In this document: piece after piece, positions 11,777 through 22,189 of the stretch | Position numbering within the stretch: position 1 is the stretch's first letter | Layout of the letters: each line of letters begins with the position of its first letter | NCBI GenBank assembly: GCA_037126765.1 | Contig: JBBCBC010000027.1 | Coordinates: forward strand, 8,828,406-8,892,405 | DNA: 64,000 nt | From: Stenogyne calaminthoides | Taxonomy: Eukaryota > Streptophyta > Magnoliopsida > Lamiales > Lamiaceae | Direction: 5' to 3' | Translations under genes and position numbers: made by a program | The notes under the pieces: model-generated | Database searches by the model: none | Told to the model about the DNA's origin: nothing | Seen by the model: only the letters and a program-made list of their open reading frames with translations

Positions 11777-12728
11777 AAGCGCTCTGCTGACGTGAACGAG
11801 ACACTTCTTTGGCACCTAAGATTAGGTCACATTAACCCGAAAAGGATTCAAAGGTTGGTGAAAGATGGTTCTTTGGGGTCTCTCCAAATTGAGCCATTTT
11901 CGACTTGCGAATCGTGCTTGGAAGGTAAAATGAGCAAGAGGGCATTTGGAGCCAAGGGGCTTAGAGCTAAAGAAGTGTTAGAAATCGTTCACACCGATGT
12001 GTGTGGTCCAATGCAAATCAAAGCTAGAGGTGGTTATGAATATTTCGTTACTTTTATCGATGATTACTCACGCTACATATACATTTTCCTAATGAAGCAT
12101 AAATATGAGACCTTTGATAAATTCAAAGAATTTAAGGCTCAAGCAGAGAATCATAAGGGAAAAAGTATCAAGTTTCTACGATCTGATCGTGGAGGCGAAT
12201 ACCTCAGCGATGAATTTTTGAACTACCTATCGGAAGTGGGGATTACATCCCAGTTGACTGCACCCGGTACCCCTCAACAAAACGGGGTTGCAGAACGAAG
12301 GAATAAAACACTTTTAGAAATGGTAAGGTCAATGATGAGTTATGCGGATTTACCAAAATCGTTCAGGGGTTACGCATTAGAAACAACCGCTTATATTCTG
12401 AACCTAGTGCCATCCAAATCGGTACCTAAAACCCCGAGAGAATTGTGGATGGGCGCGAAGAAGGGTTCGGACATCGGGATCTGGGGGTGTCCGCAAGATA
12501 CGTCTAGACAAGGAAGCTGGTAAATTGGATGCACGTTCGGAATTAAGGATGTTCATAGAGTACCCCGAAGGAACTAAAGGATGTATGTTCTATGGTCTCG
12601 AAAATCAAAAGGTGGTAATCAGTACTCACTTTAGATTTTTGGAAGAAGACTATATGAACAGTCGAAATCCTAGAAGTGAAATTACCTTAGAAGAACTTAG
12701 GGGTCCAACTCCATTGCCAGCTGTCTAA
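11777..12728 (+). pseudogene. Element C integrase
   Basis: The zinc-binding part (LWHLRLGHIN, then CESCLEGKM) is followed by the catalytic core with HTDVCGP, FIDDYSRY and QQNGVAERRN, giving all three acidic catalytic positions. The C-terminal part is damaged near 12455-12525: several bases are lost relative to C' and the frame shifts. It resumes as DARSELRMF. A TAA at 12726-12728 replaces a CAA in C', and a second TAA follows at about 12792 where C' has CAA. Confidence 0.9.
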
Positions 12729-13860
12729 AATGACATACCAAACGTCACGCTTACACAACCGAAACCTCGTCGTAGTGGGAGGGTTATCAGATAACCCGAG
12801 AGATTCTTGGGGATCGGAGAGTCTTCGGACTTGATCTCCGCAGAAGAATCAGATCCATGGTCCTACAACGAGGCGATCCAAGATAAAGATGCTCAATCTT
12901 GGCAAACAACAATGGAAGCCGAGATGGGTTCAATGGATCACAACAAGGTGTGGGAGCTAGTCGAACCACTTGATGGGATAAAACCCATCGGATGCAAGTG
13001 GGTATACAAGAGAAAAAGGGGACCGGACGGAAGGGTTGAAACCTTCAAAGCAAGACTTGTGGCGAAAGGGTACACTCGTAAAAAGCGGATAGATTATGAG
13101 GAAACCTTTTCACCCGTAGCCATGCTCAAGTCCATCCGCATTCTCTTGTCGATTGCTGCGCATCTAGATTTTGAGATCTGGCAAATGGATGTCAATACAA
13201 CTTTCCTAAATGGAAATTTTGACGAAGAAATCTATATGCAACAACTCGAAGGCTTCATTGAAAAAGGCCAAGAGCATCTGGTTTGCAAGCTCAGGAAGTC
13301 CATTTATGGACTGAAGCAAGCATCCCGAGCTTGGAATTAGTGTTTTGATCAAGTTATAAAATCCTACGGATTCGATCAAAATGAATTTGAAAGTTGTGTC
13401 TATAAAAAGCGTGACAGAACTACATTGGTATTTTTGGTACTATACGTGGACGACATTCTGCTCATCGGAAATGATGTAAAGGTGTTATCAGACGTAAGGG
13501 CATGACTGTCAAAACAGTTCGATATGAAGGACTTAGGGGAAGCCGGTCACATCCTAGGGATCAAGATCACTCGAGATCGCAGGAAAAGAATGATCGGGCT
13601 TTCGCAAGCCTCATACATAGATACTATTTTGAAGCGCTTCAGCATGCAGGATTCCAAGAAATGCTTTGTGCCCTACAGACACGGAATCCATCTATCCAAA
13701 GAGATGTGTCCCAAGACACAGAAAGAGATAGATGACATGAAGGGCATCCCTTATGCTTCGGCTGTGGGAAGCCTCATGTATGCAATGTTATGTATGAGAC
13801 CGGATATCTGCTTTGCCGTAGGCATGGTGGCAAGATATCAAAGTAACCCTGGGAAAGAGC
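12729..13860 (+). pseudogene. Element C reverse transcriptase
   Basis: The copia RT runs from the ESDPWSYNEA segment through GCKWVYK, ARLVAKGY and QMDV.TTFLNG to the catalytic YVDD at 13443-13454 and then MKDLGEAGHILGIKI. The frame is split by a TAG at 13338-13340 (CAG in C') and a TGA at about 13503 in a position where tryptophan is expected. The codon after GYT differs between copies: CGT here, TAG in C'. The order and spacing of motifs are normal for the family. Confidence 0.9.
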
Positions 13861-14433
13861 ATTGGACTGCAGTAAAGAACATTCTGAAGTACCTGAAAAG
13901 GACACGGGACAAAATGTTGGTTTACAAGTCAGACAGTCTGATCCCCATCGGTTACACGGACTCGGATTTCCAATCAGACATTAACTCCAGAAAGTCTACC
14001 TCGGGTAGTGTGTTTTGCATGGGGGGAGGAGCCATGACATGGAGAAGCGTAAAGCAGAAATGCATCGCTGATTCTACCATGGAAGCCGAAATACGTCATT
14101 GCTTGTGAATGGGTGAAGGAAGCGGTTTGGCTCAAGAACTTCCCCGTGGACTTGGACGTGGTCCCAAATTTGCTCGACAAAATCACGGTCCATCGCGGAA
14201 AACGCCGAGGGGCGATTGCAAATTCAAGGGAACCGAGAGCCCACAAAGCCAGCAAACACATTGAAAGAAAATACCATCTCATACGAGAAATCGTTAAGAG
14301 AGAAGACATTGAGGTGGCTAAGATTGCATCGGAAGACAACCTAGCAGATCCATTCACAAAAGGTCTGCCTCAGAGTACATTCGAGAGACATGTGGAAGGA
14401 ATGAGTGTCAAGGACGTTGCCAATCTGCTTTGA
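13861..14433 (+). pseudogene. Element C RNase H
   Basis: RNase H follows RT in frame, with KYLKRTRDKML, the GYTDSDFQSD acidic region, KSTSGSVFCMGG and DSTMEAE. A one-base shift near 14090-14110 moves the frame. The C-terminal part continues with EREDIEVAKI-like sequence and ADPFTKGL, ending at a TGA after 14433. The catalytic-region segment that normally reads YCDN is disrupted near 14200-14250. Confidence 0.87.
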
Positions 14434-14544
14434 GTATAAGTGGAAGAAATATTATTATGTTCGTGTAGGGTGACATTAGATGTCACATAGAACACGAGAC
14501 ATCAGAGTATACTTAAAAGGACATTTTGAGTATAATTGGGAGAT
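14434..14544 (+). other. 3' untranslated spacer and PPT of C
   Basis: A short spacer follows pol. The last bases, TTGGGAGAT (14536-14544), form the likely polypurine primer for plus-strand DNA synthesis and abut the 3' LTR. An imperfect direct repeat of the GAGTATAA.TGG phrase is present around 14432-14445 and 14527-14540. Confidence 0.7.
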
Positions 14545-14925
14545 TGTTGGGGTTATACTGAAAAGTATGCTTTTACTTTGTATAACCAAACTGAAGTTTC
14601 TTATTTATTTATTGAAATAAATTATTTAATCACGGTTGCATTAAATATGAATGAATGTTATATATGTTTATTTCAAACCCGTTCAATAAGACAGTATGTA
14701 TTACGTTGTAGTTAATTTGGTGATACCCGATCACTGAAGATCAAATTAACAGCCCTCGTAATAAAGTACAAATTCACAACCCAGATGGAAATGAACGAAC
14801 CATCATGAACGGTTGAAGTGTGATACCCAGATTGGTCTGTCTTGACCAAGAGATCACACTAGTGCACTTAGGTGCGCTGAATGAGGATCTACAGGAGGAC
14901 AAATTCTTCGGTACTGAATATACAA
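14545..14925 (+). repeat. 3' LTR of C, first part
   Basis: It begins TGTTGGGGTTATAC right after the PPT and runs until element B interrupts it. The final bases TACAA (14921-14925) are the B target duplication. The LTR continues at 47519. Confidence 0.93.
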
Positions 14926-15504
14926 TGTTGGTCCCGGTGCAAACAAGTCTTACACGTGTATGGGGGGGGAATACACGTGTTCAGTGTTTTTAAAACTTTT
15001 TCTTACTGAGGTCAGCTTGGGTCGAGATAATCCTCAAGATTAGGTCATGAGAAGACAGACGCTCGATTCAAAGTCTCATCGAGACAAAGTGATCCCGAAG
15101 TCGCTTTTAGAAGCCTTAGATAATCCCAACTGAGTCCTGAGTTTCAGAGATCCTGAGTTGCTTGGATCAGATAACTAACTTACTGAACCCTCAGAAGAGT
15201 AAGTTTAGTTTGGTAACTATCATTGTTATAGCTACTCGGATGTGCGTAATGGTTGGCCCTTTAGTTTATACTGCGTTTTAAGCTTTCTCAAAAAAAAAAC
15301 CTTCCCCTTAATGGAATAGTGATTAGGCTGTGATTCAATTACATGCAACTTCCGATTGGATTGATTCCAATGAAATATCGGTGAAAATATGCTTTCAAAC
15401 TCGGTGATGCAACGGTTGGTACATGATAAAGAAAAGCAATAAACAACACAAATAGGTTTATAATGGTTTAGAGACTCAAGCTCCTACGCCCACTCTCTCT
15501 GATC

Positions 15505-15760
15505 CTTAGAGAAATTCACTAATCACTTATGAGCTTTCTGACTACCTCGCGTAGTTTACTTACTCAACACGGCTCTGAGTTTTCTGACTAGTCCACGTAG
15601 TTTACTTACTCAACCTGACCTTGAGTTTTCTGACTACCTCCGTAGTTTACTTACTCAAACACAAACAAGCTTTCAGACTACCTCTGTAGCTTACTAACTT
15701 CTCCTCTAGAGTTTTTCGACTACTCAGCGAGTTTACTAACTCTTTACAACTCTTCTCACC
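15505..15760 (-). repeat. Tandem repeat in 3' LTR of B
   Basis: About five degenerate units of roughly 40 bases carry GAGTTTTCTGACTACCTC followed by CGTAGTTTACTTACTCAAC. The 5' LTR (about 46155-46230) keeps little more than one unit, and solo LTR-B (about 52510-52720) has about four. Confidence 0.8.
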
Positions 15761-16043
15761 AACAAACACACTCCAACTACCTTCTCAAGGGTTTGGGGTT
15801 TCTCGGTTGGTTTCCAACTAGGATGAGATATCCTTTACAATGAAGTACAATGCAAAGGGTTAGGATATCTCGACTAAGCTTTGGATAAGTCTTATCAAGC
15901 TAGGCTTAGTATAGTGAGCTCTCTTCGAAATAAAGCACTTGGGAAATTTTGAGTTTTTCGAGTGCTTCAACTTGCAGTAATAAGTTTGAGCTCTTGAGTT
16001 GCGTATAAATTTCCCGTGACCTTACAATGTAGAGGGTCATCAG

Positions 16044-16051
16044 TATTTATA
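16044..16051 (-). promoter_or_regulatory. TATA box in 3' LTR of B
   Basis: The minus strand reads CCTATAAATACTG. The same site is at 46522-46529 in the 5' LTR and 52197-52204 in solo LTR-B, so it is conserved at the expected promoter position. Confidence 0.6.
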
Positions 16052-16559
16052 GGCATACACCAAGGTCACTCTTGAAAAATATCCGTTGGAGAGATAGCTT
16101 CGTGAGTTTCCTCTTATGGTGTGTGAGGAACGACTATATTTAGGGTTTGAAACTCCCTAACACGTTTTAGGCAATAACCTTTCATGTAGCCGGTCTTCAC
16201 TTTTTGCTGTCTGGAACTTTGTACATCTGGCATCTTTTTTCAAATGACCATCTTTCATTGTCGGTGTCAAGATGGTACAAATGTTGTCTTCCTCTTTTTG
16301 ACTTTTGTCTCCAGTTAAGGTAGACACCTTCAACGACTCTTTTGGTTACAACCTCTGAGTTGTTATAACCTTAACAACACTCTGACTTAGTTCCTTTTGT
16401 TCTGCATGGGAATGTCTTGGGCAATATTTATTATCTAAGGAATCGCGATCTTACCGATGTGCGTCCCCGGATAGATATATTGATTGCCTCGGAACATTCA
16501 GTTTTGTCTTGAGCATTGATGCATTCTGAAATCTTCGATAATCAATGGTGTCTTCGGTA

Positions 16560-16700
16560 TTCTTGATCTTCTTGATCTTGATCTTGCGTCTTGAGTCTTA
16601 CGAGTCTTGAGTGGTCTTATGAGTCTTGAGGAGTCTTACGAGTCTTTTAGAGTCTTGAGTCTTACGAGTCTTGGCGTCTTCGAGTCTTGAGTTTTGAGTC
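16560..16700 (-). repeat. Degenerate GAGTCTT repeat array in LTR-B
   Basis: Many copies of GTCTTGAGTCTT and ACGAGTCTT variants are packed together, extending more weakly to about 16870. A matching array is at 47040-47345. Solo LTR-B has only a short remnant near 51620-51720. In sense it lies in U3 upstream of the TATA box. Confidence 0.8.
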
Positions 16701-17045
16701 TTCTGAGATATCTTTGACCGTCTTCATCTTTAAGTCTTGGTTCTCGATTTCATCTTTGAGTCTTGATATCTCGATTTCTGCTCGAGTCTTGAGATCTTCG
16801 TTTCTCATCGAGTCTTGTAAACTTCGGTTTCATCTTGAAACCGGTTTCTTGAAACATCTTGATTTCTTGAGTCTTCAGAACCTATCCTGATCTATATCCG
16901 CTGACTATACATTTTGTAGATAACATCTTGAATACTCTAAAACCTAAATCGACTCAACTATCAAGATCATTAAGAACATGTCATACTCGGGGTTTTGGGA
17001 TCTTAATCAAAATCATATATCTTTTATTAAATTCATCTCCCAACA

Positions 17046-17059
17046 ATTTCCCCCTTTTT
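17046..17059 (-). other. Polypurine tract of B
   Basis: The minus strand reads AAAAAGGGGGAAAT directly before the 3' LTR, a textbook PPT. Confidence 0.88.
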
Positions 17060-17421
17060 GATGATGCCAAAACCTATCTTGTTACAAACATATAACCTAT
17101 ACTCAGGTTTCAGTTTATTCTATTACAAGATGGTTATGTCTCCCAACAATTAACAATTTCTTTAGTAATGAATCTTCTTAAATAGTTCATCACCAAATAC
17201 TTAAACAATTTTCCTCTTACAACATACAATCAGTTCAGAGACATTCATTCAGCATATCAAATAAAAGACATGTAAATAAGATAATGAGATATTATCTTTT
17301 GAGCATAAATGATAAGTTTTCATTGATGATTGGTATACCATTACAGATTACAATGAGTCTTATCAACAAAATCAAAAGGACAAAAATTTAAAGATTACAA
17401 AATCTTCTGAGTCTTCAGTCT
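17060..17421 (-). other. 3' untranslated spacer of B
   Basis: This AT-rich stretch lies between the extra reading frame and the PPT. No coding signal is seen. On the minus strand the sequence after the stop resembles a plant 3' UTR. Confidence 0.6.
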
Positions 17422-17778
17422 TCAGATTTCTTCTTCTTCAACTTCATCAGTGGGCACCTCCAGGTTGAACATTCCGAAAAATCTCTTCTTCAGCTCATTT
17501 CTTTCCTTAATAATATCCGGACTATTCCCTGTCAAACCCAACTGACCAGCATACTGAGCAATTTCTTGAGTAATGACCTTCTCATTCACCAAGCCATTAC
17601 CAAGTCTTGGAGGAGGGTAGAAATATGGACCTGGGGCTACTATCTGCACCTCTCCTTCATCCGTAAGGTTAATCCAGCTTTGGAGATATTTTGGATAGAA
17701 GGTTAGGAGATATTCAATGAATGCTTCATTCTGATCTGAGCTTTCCCCTCTCCACTCCCTGAGCACATCATAATAGAA
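17422..17778 (-). pseudogene. B extra frame, C-terminal 114+ codons
   Basis: This open stretch is in the same frame as the 402-codon piece, from which it is separated only by a TAG at 17779-17781. It includes NEAFIEYLLTFYPKYLQSW, a proline/tyrosine patch GPYFYPPPR and an acidic tail ending EEEEI. I recognise no catalytic motif. It is probably the C-terminus of the extra protein of this Sirevirus-like element, and the stop would remove it. Confidence 0.6.
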
Positions 17779-18987
17779 CTAGAAGGTTCTCTTGACTTCT
17801 TCCCACATATCGTTGAGCTTGATAGGCATCCATTTATCAACGTGTGGCCACTTCAGTGCTTTTGATGTCCCTTTCCTCTTGCTCGCAAACTTCTTGAATT
17901 CACTCCTTCGCTTCTGCTCTTCGTCTATCTTCTTTCTGATCACAGACGCGCCTGAGACCGAAGCAACAACTTTCTTAGCTTGTTCTATCTGGAGCGACTT
18001 CAGAGCATCTCTTGTGTTGAAGACTTTCTTCTGAGGTTGAGACTCAGATTCTTCTTCATCTTCATCCAGAATCAGCTTTCTCTGGATTGGCTTAAAAGCC
18101 TTCGCACGCTTGCTTTCAGGTTGAACAATGCCCAAGGCTTTCCTATTCATAGGCAATTCAGCAGCAGCCTGGCTTGTTCCAACCTTAGCTCTATCACGCA
18201 GTTTCTCTCTGACGACTTCAAGCATGGTTTCCTCAGAAACTCGAGTGTAGATCGGCTTCTCCACCTGAGCGAACTTCAGCTTGTCAGTAGCTTCGACTTC
18301 ATTTAAGGCTTTGGACATGTTATACATTTGAGCTTCTTTCTGAGCCTTTTTCTCCATAGTACGTGCCAATAACTTCCTGAGGTCTTCACCTTCCTTTTCC
18401 CCCTTCTTGGCACCGTACTTTGGAAGAAGTCTGGAGAGTGCTGTGTCCATGTGATATTGCTCTTTGCTCACACAGCGGATCTCTCCTGCTAACTGATCCT
18501 GTTCGTCTTCCAGCCTCCTAATGTGGTTCTTAGCCACAGAAACTTCTTCAGATAGATGGGCAAACTGGCCAGAGAATGCATCTTTGAACATCTCTGTCAT
18601 CTTGGTCATGAGTACTGAGCTCATTTCCTCAACAGCAGACTTGATTAGCACCTCGTTCTTCTCTGCCAATTTCACCTCTAGGAATTCAGAACTCTCCTGG
18701 TGTTTCTGCTTCAGTTCAGCACTCAACTCAGCCTTGACTCCCTCCAGCTTCTCATTCAGCTTTTCTTCCATGGAGGCCATCTGTGAGGTCAGAGTGTTTT
18801 GAATATTCACCAGGTCTGAAGAGTGACTAAGAAGCTCCATCTTCTGAGCTTGGCTGGCCAATGTCTCCTCCATCCGAGTGATCTTGATCATCATTGGCTC
18901 AACCTTCTCTAATTTTTCCACCAAGGGAGTGAGGTCAATCTCAGGAACCTTATGCACCTTTTGTGCTGATTGATCATCTGAAGCCAA
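17779..18987 (-). CDS. B extra frame, coiled-coil segment (402 codons)
   Basis: This is the longest intact reading frame in the window. Residues about 15-200 are rich in Lys, Glu, Leu and Met in heptad-like spacing (LVEKLEKVEP, KLEGVKAELSAELKQ), which predicts a long coiled coil. Residues about 200-400 are basic and charged with an acidic DEDEEESE patch near 305. I see no signal peptide or membrane segment in this piece. It lies between pol and the 3' LTR on the pol strand, where Sirevirus-lineage elements carry an additional, so-called envelope-like frame. That family assignment is inference, and no envelope function can be read from the sequence. An in-frame TAA at about 19042 separates it from the next piece upstream. 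Confidence 0.6.
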   Translation of the reverse strand: MASDDQSAQKVHKVPEIDLTPLVEKLEKVEPMMIKITRMEETLASQAQKMELLSHSSDLVNIQNTLTSQMASMEEKLNEKLEGVKAELSAELKQKHQESSEFLEVKLAEKNEVLIKSAVEEMSSVLMTKMTEMFKDAFSGQFAHLSEEVSVAKNHIRRLEDEQDQLAGEIRCVSKEQYHMDTALSRLLPKYGAKKGEKEGEDLRKLLARTMEKKAQKEAQMYNMSKALNEVEATDKLKFAQVEKPIYTRVSEETMLEVVREKLRDRAKVGTSQAAAELPMNRKALGIVQPESKRAKAFKPIQRKLILDEDEEESESQPQKKVFNTRDALKSLQIEQAKKVVASVSGASVIRKKIDEEQKRRSEFKKFASKRKGTSKALKWPHVDKWMPIKLNDMWEEVKRTF

Positions 18988-19041
18988 ACCTTCATCCCGA
19001 GCTCCGGTCTCAATCGAGCCTCGGTCAGTATATCGGACAAT

Positions 19042-19299
19042 TTAATTAAAGATAGAACTTTTAGTAACTTTGGCATAATTGTTAATAGTGCCAAAAGGTA
19101 CCTGAATAGTGCTAGCTCTAGTCTGAGGTTGACCGATTTCAGGTTGATCAGCACGAGAAGTTTCCTTCTCCATCTGAGACTGATCCTCAGCATCTCCCTG
19201 TTGGTCCCCATCTCCATCTTGAGATTTGTCTCCGCTGCTAGGGGCGCCAACTTCAGTAGCTTTTCTCTCGCCTATCTTTCTCTCGAACCAACTCATCAA
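19042..19299 (-). pseudogene. B extra frame, hydrophilic linker
   Basis: These 85 codons begin MMSWFERKIGERK and continue as a Gly/Asp/Gln-rich, probably disordered tract, in the same frame as the 402-codon segment. They end at an in-frame TAA, after which the frame stays open into that segment. They are likely one original protein with the flanking pieces. Confidence 0.5.
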
Positions 19300-20946
19300 A
19301 ATCGGAGTTTTTCATCCCGAAGCTTTGTCCTCCGAACCCCGAGAAGTCTGTCAGAAGGTCGTCTCCTCATTCCACCAGATCTTCCCTCTCGACGCAAAGA
19401 ATATCAAGCATCTCGGAAAGAGTCCGATTGAGGATGAACACGATCGTCCTTAATCAAGAAGACATCTTGCAGAGGGTAGGTATGAGCCTTCGAGGTAGCA
19501 TGTGAAGAATGAACCGCTTCCCCCTGCTCCTCCACTCACCTTCTTGCCTTCTCCTTCTTCCATCTCGGGTTCTCTCGTTCATTGAAGCATCACCGAGGGA
19601 TCAAAAGTAGATCTTTCAGAGCTCATCAAGAATATTCGCCTCCCGAGTCCCAAAGAAGATCTAAACGTTGTGCAGTCCAGTCCTTAGTTTGCATCCGAGT
19701 GGGTTCGGGGCTGCCGACACTTCCTCGAGATTGACTCGAGTTGGCTCTTCTGGCTCGAAAGCCAAGACTTTGTAGGAATCTCGAGGCTCGAGTTCCTTTT
19801 AAAATTTCCGAGAAATTTTTCCGAATCGAGCGAAGTCTCAAGCACCTCGAGAAGACACGCTCCTCGGCCTGTTTCGTGCTTTTAGAGATAACCTGAGCCA
19901 AAACTTGCAATGGAGAATTCTGAGCGGTTTGGCTCTCAGGTTGAATCTCTTCAGAATCACTGCCATCTTCATCGGTGAGAACCACCAATCTTCTGTGCTT
20001 TGGAGCAAGATTCTTTCGCTTCATCATTTTTGCGCCTCGCGCTCCATCTTTGCCTCCAACAAAACCTTCCCCCCGGTTTGTTGGGTCTCTTCAAAGAGCA
20101 GCAGCAGACTTTAGGTGATTCTCGCTTTCTTTTTTCTTTCTTCCTCTCGATTCTTCGGCCTCTTCACAAAGAATGGGCTTGAAGAGCACCTTGGACTTAG
20201 GGAATGGGGTCGAATTGGCGAAGATATCCTCCTCCTCTCTGCACATCTCCAAAATATAAGCTATTTTGGTGGCATGGTGGATCTTGCCTTTGATTGAGAT
20301 CGCCCCGTCAACCTTCTTCAAAACTTTGGTGCCTTTCACTCACCGTCCCCGAATCAGAATTTCAGCCAGTTGAAGTCAGTGGTGGGTGAGGCCTCGATCG
20401 CCGCCATCAATCTGAGCTTCGGGGTACTGATCTGCTCAAAACTCCCCACAAGACTCATGATGCTTTTGCTCACAATATCCATCAAAACTCGATATTGTGG
20501 CTTCAAGTGCCTCTTATGCAGTGTAGCCTCAAATTTAACAGGATTCTCAACAATCCTATCTAAAAACTCCTGCTCTCTACCCAACATATACATCACAGAT
20601 CCTCTCCTCTATCACATAGCTCAAAAACATCATTTAAATTCTTTGGAATTATATACAATTCCCTCTCAAAATCGATGTATTTGGATGAATGCTCTAAATG
20701 TGATACAGTGATCTTGGAATGTAAAGCATCCTCTTCATCTATCTCCAGATTACAGAGGAACTTGATTACCTCTTTCGCGTACTCCTGGTCTGGTCGGCTT
20801 GCAACTAGATGGGTGAGTTTAGCCAGTCGAATCATATGCAGAGCCTCCTCTTCTGGCTTTGAGTTGGTTGTGCTATCGAGTGAAACAACGAACTCGTACC
20901 AAGGCTTGTTGGTTTCGACTAATCTCTCGAACAAGGTTGGGGCCAT
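19300..20946 (-). pseudogene. B extra frame, N-terminal region (fragmented)
   Basis: The likely start is the ATG at 20944-20946 (MAPTLFERLVE). The first 117 codons include a hydrophobic/aromatic KPWYEFVVSLD segment and ERELYIIP. The frame then shifts near 20595 and again at about 20345, and several short same-strand pieces follow, including an acidic VVLTDEDGSDSEE tract at about 19980. The organisation (globular head, acidic linker, coiled coil) resembles extra frames of plant retroelements. I cannot assign a function. Confidence 0.55.
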
Positions 20947-21069
20947 TTTAGAGAATGATTGAAGAAATGAAGGTTTTAGGGTTAGGAATTTCTGGGCAAA
21001 GGGATTTTTATCAGAGGATTTTGGGAATGAAGGGTTTGATAAAATTTTGGCTTGAATGGCTTATTGGGG

Positions 21070-21077
21070 TATAAATA
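21070..21077 (-). promoter_or_regulatory. Possible TATA box for the B extra frame
   Basis: The minus strand reads CTATTTATACCCC about 125 bases upstream of the ATG at 20946, followed by a C/T-rich, stop-containing leader like a plant 5' UTR. The same TATTTATA form is the promoter-position box in LTR-C. This is suggestive only. Confidence 0.35.
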
Positions 21078-21589
21078 GCTTCGAGATCGTGGGGAATCGC
21101 GTTGGTTAGGTGAAAAGCAACGGTTGAGATTAATCTCCGATTAATCGGGTATTCGAACAGACGATCTCCAAAAAGTAAGCCGCCAAAATATCCTCATTGG
21201 TCATTAATGTAACAGAGCATTAAATGACTGTTGACCTTCTTCGGAATTGCAAACGATCCCGCCCAAAAACTTTCCTTAGGTGTTTTGTATTTATTGCAAA
21301 TGATTACTGAGCTTCACTTAAGCAATAAATGAGCCGCATGAGTCATTACTTCTTCAGGCTAATTTCTCTATCGGTCTTCTTTAATCGACTTTGATAAAAT
21401 GTCAAGATAATATCGAAGTAATTGAATGGGTTCAAGATAATCGAGTAATCTTGACCTTCAAAGAATGAAGTTTCGAGACTCGATTCAAGATATCCTTTTA
21501 TCCCGAAGTTTTTCAAGAGAATTTCGAGAAAGCTTCATGCATCCGAAAAACCTTCAATTTTTGATTTTACTCTATACACCGATCTAACA
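21078..21589 (-). other. Spacer between B RNase H and extra frame
   Basis: About 500 bases without open coding on either strand, AT-rich. They probably hold the internal promoter region of the extra frame. Confidence 0.5.
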
Positions 21590-22007
21590 TCCCTAATTCA
21601 ACCGAAAGTTCACGAAATCTTGATTAAACCAAAGGTTTAGTCAAGATATCAGCTCTTTACTTATCAGTATGAATTTTCTCCATCCTTATGTCCTTCTTCT
21701 CGACATGATCTCTGATGAAGTGATATCTGATATCCACATGCTTGCATCTGGTGTGCAATACCGGATTTTGTGAAATAGCAATGACACTATTATTGTCACA
21801 AAATATTGGTACTTCATTGGCTACAACTTTATAATCCCTTAATTGTTGTGCGAGCTAAAGAATCGAAAGAACGAAAGACTTCCTCGCAACCACGTATTCA
21901 AATTTTCAAGAGAAGATCGTTGCTACTGAGGTCTGTTTCTTCGAAAACCAAGATATCAGCTTACTTCCTAGAAATTGACAAGTTCCTGTAGTGGACTTCC
22001 TGTCAAT
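21590..22007 (-). pseudogene. B RNase H, C-terminal part
   Basis: Minus-strand motifs RKSTTGTCQFLGSKLISW, CDNNSVIAISQNP, HTRCKHVDIRYHFIRDHV and ADILTKPL mark a copia RNase H. It joins exactly to the piece ending GYSDADYGGC at 26651 once the hAT and one TSD copy are removed. Stops interrupt it after the SVAT segment and within the final KIHTDK region. Confidence 0.88.
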
Positions 22008-22029
22008 CCTGCAACTAGGGGTGAGCAGA

Positions 22030-22185
22030 ATACGGTAAAAACCGAAAAACCGAACCGAACCGAAATATAAATTCGGTTCGGTTAAATCGGTGTTCGGTTC
22101 GGGATTGGTTTTCAATTTTAAAAATATCGGTGTTCGGTTTCGGTTCGGTTTTTTCGGTAAAGAAACCGAACCGAACCGATTTTAC
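22030..22185 (+). repeat. Left subterminal ACCGAA/TTCGGT array of hAT
   Basis: There are more than ten copies of AACCGAA or its complement in about 150 bases, mirrored at the right end. In hAT elements subterminal motifs bind transposase. The array can also fold back on itself. Confidence 0.85.
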
Positions 22186-22189
22186 TTAA

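Larger units (their letters stand above)
14926..17045 (-). repeat. 3' LTR of B
   Basis: On the plus strand it runs from TGTTGGTCCCGG to CATCTCCCAACA, 2120 bp. In sense (minus) it starts TGTTGGGAGATG. It contains a TATA box at 16044-16051, a tandem array at about 15505-15760, a degenerate GAGTCTT array at about 16560-16700, and the shared block at 15437-15500 also found in LTR-E and LTR-F. Confidence 0.93.

Noticed and set aside
16560..16870. CRISPR-like or satellite array
   Set aside because: Units are short, degenerate and without spacers, and the array is inside an LTR present in other copies.
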